Assembly: GCA_029747015.1 (NCBI GenBank)
Contig: JAKOGI010003105.1
Span: 1-64,000, forward strand
Length of the DNA stretch: 64,000 nt
Direction: 5' to 3'
Origin: Carnegiea gigantea
Taxonomy: Eukaryota; Streptophyta; Magnoliopsida; Caryophyllales; Cactaceae
Notes under the pieces: generated by a model
The model's database searches: none
What the model was told of the DNA's origin: nothing
What the model saw: the letters and a program-made list of their open reading frames with translations, nothing else
Part shown: one piece after another, positions 1-10,539 of the stretch
Layout: every line of letters starts with the position of its first letter
Numbering within the stretch: position 1 is the stretch's first letter
Translations under genes and position numbers: made by a program

Positions 1-486
<486 letters not shown>

Positions 487-1466
487 AGCTGTTTGGGGGT
501 ATTTTAGCTGTTTTAATCAAGTCAAACAGCTAAGTGGAAAATTTTAAATGACATATTTGTCCAAGAGTTTACATAAATTACATTACATACCATTCAATTA
601 TATCTTTATAATATTATTTTTATAAAATAGAAAGAGTATATAGTATCGTAAATTATTCCTTGAAGATTTATACTGGTAACATTCGAGCCCAATTAGATCT
701 TAAGCGTTAACAAGAGTAGAGGTATTTTCTTTTTTTTAATTTTTCTGAGACAAAAATAAACAATTGAAGTTGCATTGCCTCTTTTATTATTTGTATTTTT
801 TAGCCAAATATTATACTTTTTGGTGTAGATTTTCTAATATTGCTAGTATATTGTATCAAGTTTATTGGCTATCTCACTATGCATCCTTATGAACGTTTGA
901 TATTTATACTTTAGATTATTTAGTCCCCTTGGCAATTACCTAGGCAATGAGCCTTTGATCGATGCAAAATAGCAACATTTGATACTATATTTTATATGAA
1001 TTGGATCTAATAAAGACAAAGTCATAAGAAATTCGTATATTTTTAATTTCAATTTATAAACCAAAAAATTTAAAAAAACAAAATAATGTTATAAAACATT
1101 GGCATAATTTAATACATAAGTACAAATTGACGAGAAATAAGATACACAATGAATACAAATTATGTAGAATTAAGTTAGTAAGAAAGTAAAGTCTTATCAA
1201 TGAAGTGTCCCTTCTTTTTTTTGTGATCACAAATGAATTTAATTTATACTTGTGACACCAATTTAATTCTTTTGTTCTATTAAGAAGTAATTTAGAGATA
1301 AGGATATAAATGAAATTTTATCAAACATCTTTCTTAGAAACAGCTAAATTTACCAAATAGTTTTTCTACAAATAGCTAATTCAAACAGTTAATGTAAATA
1401 GTTAATTCAAACAGCAAACAACTAACAGCTAATACAAACATCTAACAGCTAACGGATGTTTACCAA
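487..1466. mobile_element. MITE of the GGCCCTGTTTGG family (degenerate)
   Basis: The left end reads AGCTGTTTGGGGGTA and the right end, read on the opposite strand, AGCCCTGTTTGGTAAA, giving imperfect terminal inverted repeats. Both flanks carry the AACAGCTAA-type subterminal motifs also seen in the better preserved member at 55951-56741. No target duplication is visible. Family membership is inferred from the ends. Confidence 0.45.
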
Positions 1467-2443
1467 ACAGGGCTAATATAAACTGTAATATCAAAATACA
1501 ATCTCCATTCCAAAAATCTACTTTTACATATATATATTGATCACAGTCTTCTCACAATCATTGTTTCCCGATACTTCCTGAAGAAGAGATCCACATATCT
1601 TGCAAAATATCTTCTTCAAAATAGATCTTTTGATGTAATGTAGTTTTCTAGGGAGAATTATATTATGATATAAGAAATCCCATTTAAAATAAATAACACA
1701 CAAAAAGACTATATAAAATAAATAACAGCAACTATAAAAAATGCTTTTACAAGAAGAGAGACAAACTATTACCAACAAATAAAATATTACTAAATATGAA
1801 TTGTAAAGATAATAAAGAAGATGGCTAGGATGGTCGATTTTCCAACCATTCCAACCTTTTTTTTTCCGATCATTCATAGCCCAAGAAGGCATAATCGAAT
1901 AGTACAAATAAAAATAAATTTTTAGAGCTAAATAATAGCAGACAATCTAAGAGAGTTGCAAATGTCAATACACGACTACCAGCCCAGCCTTTAAAGTGCC
2001 TAAATCAAAAAGGTTAGAGAAGAAGATGATGAATGAAAAGAGGAAGATAATGGGGATGCAGTTACTGGAAGAAAAAGAAGGCTTTTTTTAATTTAAATGA
2101 AGATAGACGTTATGTAATTTTTTTTCTTTTGATATAAGATAGTTGTATAGTTATGTTGTCAATAATAAATTAATTCATACCCTTTTTTAAGGAATAATTG
2201 TTTAAGTTACTTTATTTTTATGTATTTTATAGAAAAGAGAAAATTTACAATATTTACAGCCGTAAAAGTGATTTCCACTGTGAGGCTTTATCAAAAAGCA
2301 AAAGAGAGAATTATTTTAGAATTGAAAAGTATCATATATGTAGAATTTCTTGTAATGGATCCACTTTTTCAATTACTACATACTACAAATTTGAGAGGCT
2401 TTCTCATTAAAATACATAATAATGCTCACTAAAGGTATATAGC
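1467..2443. other. AT-rich intergenic, no supported gene
   Basis: The longest open stretch (127 codons, minus strand, 1524-1907) is Tyr/Cys/Ile-rich, as expected from AT-rich DNA, with no recognisable domain. A purine-rich patch lies at about 2005-2080. Confidence 0.4.
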
Positions 2444-3420
2444 TATCTTAGTAGGGCTGTCAAAAGCTGACCCGACACGATTACCGATCTGAACCGAACA
2501 CGAAATTAGGCGGGTTTGGATAAAGATTTTTAACCCGTTTAATTAAATGGGTTGACACGATTAACCCGTTTAATTAAACGGGTTAGGTTCATGTTGAAAT
2601 TTTCGACACGAAAAAATGCCTATTTAACCCGTTTAAATAAACGGGTTAAATAGGTCAACCAGTTTACCTATTTATAGTAACCCATTTAACCCTTTTAACC
2701 TATTTATCAATATATAATTATGTGTAGTTTTTTGGAACATTTTTGGGGGCCATTGAAATTTTAATTTTCAGATTTTTGACTGGGGGGGCGGGGAGTTCAA
2801 ATTTTATATTTTTCACATTTTGGTTCCTAAGCCCATAAAGCCCACCCTATCAAGTAAAAACCCTAGATATAAAAGGCTTCTTGCCTTTTTCAGTTCTTCA
2901 TTCGCAATACCACTTCTCCACACAGAGTTAGAGCTTGCTTGAGTTGCTTCAGCCTTCAGTTGCCCCTCTCATCTCCTCTCTACTTATTCGATCTCCCCAT
3001 CTCCTCTCCACTCCCCTCGCCCCATCTCTCCTCACTACTGATCTGTAGGACTTACTGATCTTCTTAGAAGTCGGTTTGTTGAGTAGTTGGTATACCAAGA
3101 ATTCATGTAATCATGTATTGTTTACAAAGTGTCCAATTGTAGTCTCAAGCTCACACACATGTTCATTTAAAGTTTGAAATTTAAGTGGGTTAAACAGGTT
3201 AAACAGGTAAGTGGTACCTAATTCTGATCCGTTTAACTTAAACGGGTTAAACAGGTCAGAATCAGGTTGACCCGTTTAAATATTAAACGGTTTCAGGTTG
3301 GATTTTTCAACCCGTTTATTAAACAGGTCAGGTTCAGGTCGGGAGATTTTCAACCCGTTTAACTTCGACCCGACCACGAACCCGACCCGACCTAGCCTGT
3401 TTGACAGCCCTATATCTTAG
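2444..3420. mobile_element. hAT-type MITE with perfect 8-bp target duplication
   Basis: The element is 2452-3412. Terminal inverted repeats are TAGGGCTGTCAAA and TTTGACAGCCCTA. They are flanked by identical 8-bp duplications TATCTTAG (2444-2451 and 3413-3420), the hallmark of hAT transposition. The flanks inside the ends are packed with AACCCGTTTAA-type subterminal repeats on both strands, as expected for transposase-binding clusters. There is no transposase, so it is non-autonomous. The centre (about 2836-3180) is unlike the ends and looks captured. Confidence 0.93.
2836..3060 (+). promoter_or_regulatory. Promoter-like segment inside the hAT MITE
   Basis: In order: two GCCCA motifs (site II type on the opposite strand), a telo-box-like AAACCCTAGA, TATAAAAGG, then a CT-rich leader-like stretch. 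In plants this combination is typical of ribosomal-protein and other translation genes. No matching coding sequence follows. I infer that a host promoter and 5' leader were captured. No activity is shown. Confidence 0.45.
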
Positions 3421-3530
3421 AGACTTGTGCTAACTAAACATATGCGTACATGATGTCAATAAGGCAAGAATCAATGGACATTACTGTCTGTTCTGGTAAG
3501 CAAATCTCTTCGTGAACTATACACTTATAT

Positions 3531-3750
3531 GACATTTGGTTGGAGGTAATGTAATGTCAATGTAATATAATCAACTTTATAATACAATTATGATCACTTA
3601 ATTTATGGTAATCATAATTAGAATATAATTCTTCTATTGCAATCCTCTTATACAACCAAACAAGATAATAAAAATATAATTACAAACTTATTTTTATTGC
3701 AACATTCATTGCATTTTATCAAATATTACATTATACTGACCATAATTTTG
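3531..3750. repeat. Short MITE-like repeat, second copy at 36971-37180 inverted
   Basis: TTTGGTTGGAGGTAATG at the left, several TGTAAT/ATTACA motifs, and CAAATATTACATT at the right. The reverse complement of 36971-37180 aligns along its whole length, so this is a dispersed element present in both orientations. The superfamily is not determined. Confidence 0.6.
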
Positions 3751-4089
3751 TGCCTTTAGTGAGTAGACATGCCAAATACCATTCTCAGATACATATGGAA
3801 GGATGGTATAACATCTTTTTTTTTGGGGGGATAACTAAAAAAATTCATTTTCAATTATTATAGACTTAAGGCTGAAAAAAAATCAGAACACATCTCTAAC
3901 AGTTGTCAATATTAATTTATTTTTAAAAAAATAATAACTTTGTAATTTACTCGATCTCTAATTAGATTAGTATATATCAGATAGAACTACTATATTTAGC
4001 TCATATATTCTTCTTAAGTACGGCTCTTAAAATAGGAATTTTGATTTGGAAATGTTGAATAAACCTTTTATGAACAAGTGAACCGGATA

Positions 4090-4172
4090 ACTACTATTTT
4101 GTGCGAGACGAGGCTCAAACCTATGAGCTTTCGGTTGGAAGTTACGTCATGCGATTGAACTACTACTACTAC
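4090..4172 (-). repeat. tRNA-like (SINE head) with pol III A and B boxes
   Basis: On the minus strand an A-box-like TAGTTCAATCGCATGACG (4145-4162) is followed about 25-35 bases later by a B-box-like GGTTTGAGCC (4112-4121), with CCAACCGAAAG between. This resembles tRNA-derived plant SINE heads. The 3' limit and tail are not clear, and this is not an intact tRNA gene. Confidence 0.4.
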
Positions 4173-4296
4173 TTGACTCTATACAAAGGATACCTAGACT
4201 AGATGCCATTTAACTTGTAATACCTAGCGAATTTTTGACCATATAAATACTGCCCCCGTTCCAACTTCCACGTTTTCTCTTCTTAATTTGCTTTTC

Positions 4297-5823
4297 TAAG
4301 GCCATGTTCTTTTCGTACTTTAATAGATCCAACTCACTCTTTGCTACTTTCACCTACTCCTTTTCCCTCTTTTCCACATCTTTTTACATTTTAGAAAAAA
4401 TACTACTCCTTTCAACTCTCATCCACTTTCACCCACTCTTTCCCACTCCTACATATAACTATTATTTTCTATATTTTGAAAACTTTTATAATTTATGTAA
4501 TCGTGTGTACGAATAGTCTGATAACAATTATAAAAAATTTTATTTATTTTTCAGATGTTATGGAAATATTTGTTCGTGTTGGAAATTGTAGATAACATAA
4601 TTTTTGTTATAAATATTGAAGAAATAATAATTTTTTCCTGCTTCATTAAGCAAATGTTAGTTTTTTGTGACTGATAGATATTTTGGGTTTGATTCTATAT
4701 ATAGAAGAGATGCTTCAATTTTATTTTTATTTTTGCATTGATTACAAAATATTTGTTATATGTCAGCAAAGCGTGAATGATTGTTGCTGTATGTGTAACA
4801 GATTTATTTTTCGTTCATCGTAATTTGGGGGACAAATTTGCAGATGTTTTTTCGGCATAATGAAGGAACGTGTAAATTTTTTTTTACGTTGTTTGTAATT
4901 CGTGACAGGAATTACAGATGTATTGTACATATATTTTGAACAGATATTTTTTTTCATGTGCGTTAGTAACTAAATATTAGAAGTTCTTCACACAAATTGT
5001 AGATGATTATTTTTCGTGTACTCAGGACCTGTTTTTTTCGTTGGGAAATATGGATTGGTAAATGGGTGAAATTGGTTGAAGTTGGTACAAGTGGATTAAA
5101 GTAGGTTGAAGTGAGTATTTTTTACATTAAAGTGGGCTTAAATAGGTTGAAATGAATATTTTTTTGTTAAAGTAGGTTGAAGTTAGTTAAAGTATGTTGA
5201 AGTGGATTGAAGTGGGCTTTTTTTTTTATATATAATGGGTAGAAGTTGGTTAAATAGTAGAAAATGGGTTGAAGTTGGTTGAAGTGGTTTGAAATGGGTT
5301 GAAGTTAGTTGAAATTAGTTGAAGTTGGTATTTTTTTATTGAAGTTCGTGAAGTAGGTTGAAGTTAGTTGAGGTTGGTAAATTTAGATTTACCAACAAAA
5401 AGAACAAGGCCTAAACATATGTGTATGTTTTTTGTTATTCGTATTTGGCTAATATATGAAAAAAAAATACATTCGTAATTTGTTTTATGAATAACGAAAA
5501 TTACAATTTTTTTGGGGTAACAACGGCCACGAAACAATATTTCGTAACTGAGTCAACACATAAAAATATTTTTTTCAGTCTAAAATATCTTTATCATCGG
5601 TAATTACTATCACAAATAAAAGCTTAGATTAAAAAAATAAAATACGTAACTTACATCAACTCTCTTATTTCATTTAACTTCTTCCCACTTCTTCTCACTT
5701 CTTCCACCCTTTCCCACACTTAAAAAAATACCACTTCTACCCACTCCTACCTACTCCTTCCCCCCTTTCTCACTTACACCCATCCCACACGTGCAATTTT
5801 TCAACGAAAAGAATAGGGCTTAA
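4297..5823. mobile_element. Tourist-like MITE (host of a nested relative)
   Basis: The element is 4300-5820. The left end GGCCATGTTCTTTTCG pairs imperfectly with the right end (opposite strand AGCCCTATTCTTTTCG). TAA on both sides (4297-4299, 5821-5823) fits the 3-bp duplication of PIF/Harbinger elements. The interior has a diverged motif ending in AGATG repeated at roughly 60-110 bp. It is interrupted at 5027-5411 by a smaller element with similar ends. Confidence 0.55.
5027..5411. mobile_element. Small MITE nested in a related MITE
   Basis: Ends GGACCTGTTTTTTTCGTTGG and (opposite strand) GGCCTTGTTCTTTTTGTTGG. The body is a run of GGTTGAAGT/AGTTGGTT motifs. The same family, with the same body, sits in the second LINE at 51491-51799. 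The flanking trinucleotides differ (TCA / TAA), so the target duplication is uncertain. Confidence 0.7.
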
Positions 5824-6099
5824 GTCAAATTGATCAACTTCAATGAATGTTATTAGCGCCGGTATAGTTATGTCAGATTGGATTCGTTGTCTACCAAGAA
5901 TAAGCAAGTTAATGATCCCCTAATTTGAGCTTAACCTGCATATTAAACAGGTTAGAAACTTGGCCAATAGCTAGTTAACTTTCAAATGAATGACCATTTT
6001 CCCTTAATAAGATAAACGGATTAAGTTTGACTCACCTATTTACTGATTTGCCCACTTAATGATTCAAGTGATGTAATAAAATTAAAAATACCGTCTCCT
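5824..6099. other. Intergenic, nothing recognised
   Basis: AT-rich sequence without recognisable features. Confidence 0.4.
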
Positions 6100-6345
6100 A
6101 TTCAACATAAGATGAGAGAGACTAGATTTAGATGATTTTATCATATTAGGAGGAGGAGTGCGTATGCGCCTGTCAGAAGATGTAAAATTATTAATCTTCA
6201 GGAATGTAGGAGAGGTAAAGAACGTCCTAAGAAAAGCTGAAACGAGGTGATTAAGCATGATTTGAAATTTTTGCGGCTAACAAGGATATGACTCAAAATA
6301 GGAGTCTATGAAGATCGAGGATTAAGGTTGTTAACCATAACTAGC
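6100..6345 (+). pseudogene. LINE reverse-transcriptase C-terminal scrap
   Basis: The frame starting near 6148 encodes RRRSAYAPVRRCKIIN, then QECRRGKERPKKS, a stop, NEVIKHDLKFLRLT, a stop, and a decayed tail. This matches the conserved 3' part of a widespread plant non-LTR retroelement (RPKKSWNEVIRHDL-type motif). It has at least two in-frame stops and no upstream RT domain, so it is a 5'-truncated dead copy. It is a different family from the LINEs at 9.2 and 49.9 kb. Confidence 0.75.
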
Positions 6346-7148
6346 TAACTTCTTCGCATGCCTTTGGCCATTGAATAGTAGGCTTATGTTGTGTATGACT
6401 CTATCTATTTTTTCTAACTTGCATTTGCAGTATTTTGTATGTTGGCAAGTCCTTTTACTCGTCAGAGTTATTAGCATCCTAGCACCGACTATTTAAGGTA
6501 TAGTAACGGCCTCTCCTATGATGTTTTTATGCTTTTATGTTGTTTTAAGTATTTCTTTTATATTACTTTTTTTATCCAAATTAAAGTGTATTTATAATCA
6601 TAAATTTACGTGGGTATCTTGGAATCGCCCTCTCTAAGGGTAGAAATGGCTGAAGTGGTAAGGCTACCTATATTTAAATCTTCCCAAACACTGCAAAAAT
6701 ATAATCTACACAACACATTGAGAGTTGTTATTGTTGTAATCTTAGCCTGCAACAAGTAGTCCCAGTTTAGGACTCCTCCCAACTTTTTACAATTCACATT
6801 TTTATTTTTAAAATTTTTAAAATTGATTCAATGGCAAACAGGTTGACCTACTCATCCTGTTTTTTATTACATGAATTTAAAATATAAATTTTTGTTTTTT
6901 GTATGGAGAATCTCAATCCAAGTTTAACTGCAAATGTATTACTTTATTTAATTAAATGGGTTACTATTCAAAATCACGTAAGTTTTATTTTGATTGTTCA
7001 ACGATTGTGTTATGTCAACTTTTTTCTAGCTCTAATTATTATAAAAAAATTAAATATGACAAATTTTGATGTTGATGATATTAAAGTACAGAATGTGTAA
7101 ACATATATTTCCAATAATCAAGCTATATATTTAACGCAAAATAATAAA
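6346..7148. other. Probable LINE 3' tail, then AT-rich filler
   Basis: 6346-6540 probably continues the untranslated tail of the LINE scrap. The rest is AT-rich with no supported gene. Short open frames at 6606-6797 (minus) and 6903-7100 (plus) have no recognisable content. Confidence 0.35.
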
Positions 7149-7511
7149 TGTCTTACTGTAAGACACTTAAAAAGTGTCTTCTTTTCATTTAAATTGTATA
7201 TTATTACGTATTAAATTAGAAAAAATGATATGATTGAATAGTAAAAGGATGTCAAAACTTACAAATTGCATAAAATTATCTTTTTATACATAATTTTTCA
7301 CATTTACAAAATTAGATACTATAATATGTATTCGCGAATAGGGTTGATCCAGTTAGGATGTCAATTTTTATTTGTTAGCGTAGCCGATGAATATTAAAGT
7401 TTTATAACTCATAATAAGTTGCAATTATTGAAAATTTGGTGATTTTAAATCATAAAACACATTAATTTAAGTTAAAACAAGACATCTACGAGTGTCTTAC
7501 AGCAAGACACG
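7149..7511. mobile_element. MITE whose terminal repeats are themselves hairpins
   Basis: The left end TGTCTTACTGTAAGACACT and right end (opposite strand GTGTCTTGCTGTAAGACACT) are inverted repeats of each other. Each is also self-complementary (TGTCTTA ... TAAGACA). The interior is AT-rich and non-coding. I see no clear target duplication, so the superfamily is open. Confidence 0.65.
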
Positions 7512-9157
7512 TATCATCATCCATATTTAAATTTGGAATGATTGGTTCACAAATTTTATTTATTCACTAGTTAAAATCAATATAGGAATTGATTTTTTAA
7601 AAAAAGCAATCAATATAGGATGGTAAAGCAGTATTTTGGGTTTGATAATTGAACTCAAATAATTAGAATATGTTGTCCCAATTCTGCTAACTGAACAGAA
7701 CGGACAAGACATGCCGTTTGGCAAAATTAATTAACACAACAGATGATGCATGGGACTGCACTGCTGTGTACATGTGTGAGAGGGCAGAGGAGGGAGAAAA
7801 AAGAGAAAATATGGAGGTAGGCAGGCAACGGCGGTGGGAGTTGCAATTTGACTGTCAACGTACATAGAATACACTGGGGACGAGTCGACTAATTGAGAAG
7901 CTAGGAGATTTCGCATTCATATATAGGAAGGTTGCCAATTGAAGGCATTTACGTTACATGCATGGCTAACTGTTGAGCGTGTCGTTTTGCAGGCAGCTGC
8001 GTCTGCATGCGTCCATGCAGTGTCATTAGGGAGTCACCCAATTGACTCTGCCTTCAATTCCTTCTACTAATGCGTCGTTGGCTGGACTTCACTTGCGTCT
8101 TGCCACCGGGGGGGTGGTCTTCTGGTGCTGAAAACAAATCAGTGTGAAATCTACCCCCGCAATTTTATAGAAAAAGATAATTTGAAATTTATGTATAAAT
8201 TTTGAAATATGGATGCAAGTCTAAGTTTCTTCTACATGTAGCGATGAATTTTGTACTCAGCTTTGAATTTGTAGTGAAATTTTTGAATTGGTGGATGGAT
8301 TCTGATCTTAAATTTGTAGAGGAGTTTGTGAAATTTGCTGAAAATTTTACATTATTTTCATATGTTTCATATACAACTTTTGGATGTCAGTACTTAGTTT
8401 TTCTGTAAAATACTTATCATATATTTTATGTTCAGTTTATAGTTCATTTCATGGATTTGGTATGTTTATAATCGATCTTACTTAATGACTATAGTTTTAT
8501 AATTGAGTGTTTGACTTTATCTTAAACATCAATCGTACAACATAACGAGGCATTACTTATCATAAATTTAAACATCTCGTATTTAATATTTGAATTTTAT
8601 ATTCTTTTATGTCTATTTTGTACTGTTCCACATGCCAATAAGTATTTCAAACAGTTCTTTTTTTTAAAAAAAAGAAATATCTACCAGCTAATTTGGTTCT
8701 TATTTTACTAGAGACAGATCAGGTACTAACACAGATTGGCTTAAATAATTTGACATTTGTTTGCCTTAAATTCGGTTTCAAGTTTGAATCTTATAAATAT
8801 AGAAAATATATAATGTGAGAGTTCTGTTCTTTTATAAGCTAGTAGTAACCCGGCTTTAACAAAAAGAGGTTTGATGACCAAAGAAAAAAAGACAAAGTAG
8901 GTCGCGCTTAGAACATGTTCACCTAGAGACGACGATATCGCAATTGAATAAAGTAGTCATCAGATAATTTAATTTAATTAATCATTAAGAGCTCAAAAGC
9001 TATTTGAATGCCATCAATTATTTTCTTGGCATATGCGCGTCTGGATGAAGCATTTCACAATGCTACACGTGATGTGGATTGGAAGAAGATGGGAGCTGAC
9101 TAGCCACTCAGTAATTCTGCGTCATCTGAATCTAAATCTTGATTTCCCTGCTAATTA
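7512..9157. other. Intergenic; less AT-rich patch near 7690-8130
   Basis: No gene is supported. The patch at 7690-8130 is less AT-rich and has a GCCACCGGGGGGGTGG palindrome near 8100. The plus-strand ORF at 8202-8408 shows no domain. 9040-9157 is the pre-insertion flank of the LINE. Confidence 0.35.
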
Positions 9158-9300
9158 GTTAACCGAAAAGAACTGCTCCTTGGACCCTGGAGCTCTCTCT
9201 CCCCGCCTACGACTTTTCTAGGGTTTTATCCTCAGTCTGCAAGTAGCTACTCCTGATTCGTGCTTTGGTGTCTTGGATTTGTGCGTTTCATCTACTCCCA

Positions 9301-10530
9301 ATGGAGAATTCCAAAGGCATAGAACAAAGCGACGTTGAACAGTTGGTCACACTCACGCAACAATTATGGGGGGCAGAGAACAAACCCTAGAATTGGATGT
9401 TGATGAAGATCTCGAAATAACCCTCAATCAGCTTACTCTTGTGGGACGGGTTCTGGCTGATAGAATCGTTAATAAGAATGGAGTCATAAGCATGTTACAA
9501 CGGGCCTGGAATCTGAGGATGGGAGTTGCCATTGCCGATATTGCAGGGAACACGTTCTTGTGCAAATTTCGAGCCGAGGAGGACTACAGGAAGATTGCCA
9601 ATGGAAGACCATGGACTGTTATCGGTAACCGTTTGATACTAAAAAAATGGTTTGCTAAGGCTAGAGTCGAGGACATTAACGTCTCCACCTTGCCCTTCTG
9701 GATTAGAATCTTCGGAGTACCCCTCACAATGCAAAATAAACGGAACTGTATGAAAATCGGAAGCATGATTGGGCAGTTCATAGAGGCAGACCTGAGAGAG
9801 GAAGGGGAGGCATATATACGCATTAGGGTTGCGCTGAGAGTGTCAGAACCACTATGCCATGGATTATAAACGCCTCCTGAATTTTTGCTTCAACTATGGG
9901 TGCATGGGACATGAGGCGCGAACATGTGAAGATACGGAACGGCAAGATGGTTTATTTGGAGCCTGGTTACGTGCTGAAATGAAGCAGATGAGCCCCATGT
10001 ATATAGAAAGCGGGGAAAAATTTGTCAGAGCCACAAAACCTCAAATACAAAGGACCCCTTTGCTTGATATCTCAAATGTTTCTTCTCCAAGAACCCATGC
10101 TAACAAAGTTGTACCCTATGGAAGGGGCTTTCAGGACTCTAGTAAACTTGAGGGAGGACATGTTGTGATTAGGGATTATTCGACCACTATTACTGAGTTA
10201 GTTATGGGGAGGCAAGGGCTGGACGAACCTAATTCCCTAAATGACGGTGGCACAACCTAGAGCAAAAGAGGAGGAGAAAAAGATCTAAATGCGAAGGTCA
10301 CAAAAAGACCAAAGGAATTTACTGAAGATATTGCCCTTCATACCCCTTTCCCTATAAGCATGGCTCCTTCAACATGGGACACCACCCCACTACCACAGGT
10401 CAGAAAGTGATCAAGGTGAGAAAGAAGAGTTTAAAGGGAGACTTAAATGAGGCGCAACTGATACCTACCAATGAGAAGACAGCTTCTGCTACTAATGAAC
10501 AAGAGGTGGGACCTGACAAGAACCGACCTG
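9301..10530 (+). pseudogene. LINE ORF1 protein (DUF4283-like plus zinc knuckle), broken
   Basis: ORF1 of plant L1 elements binds the element RNA. Translation starts at 9301 (MENSKGIEQSDVEQL), stops after about 30 codons and continues in another frame at 9366-9869. That part holds the DUF4283-like region (RAWNLRMGVAIADI, GNTFLCKF, RPWTVIGNRLILKKW, LPFWIRIFGVPL). A further frame change leads to 9859-10260 with a zinc knuckle, CFNYGCMGHEARTC. In the usual C-x2-C-x4-H-x4-C pattern the second Cys is Tyr here, so zinc binding is probably lost. A basic tail continues to about 10530 with more stops. The identification is secure; the exact boundaries are not. Confidence 0.88.
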
Positions 10531-10539
10531 CCTAGGACC

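Noticed and set aside
1524..1907. 127-codon minus-strand ORF, one of the longer ones outside retroelements
   Set aside because: Tyr/Cys/Ile/Phe-rich low-complexity content expected from AT-rich DNA, no domain, no splice or promoter context.
4304..4516. 70-codon plus-strand ORF rich in Phe/Ser
   Set aside because: Lies in the CT-rich end of a MITE; composition reflects the repeat.
8202..8408. 68-codon plus-strand ORF
   Set aside because: No domain, AT-rich, no supporting signals. Composition of random AT-rich DNA.
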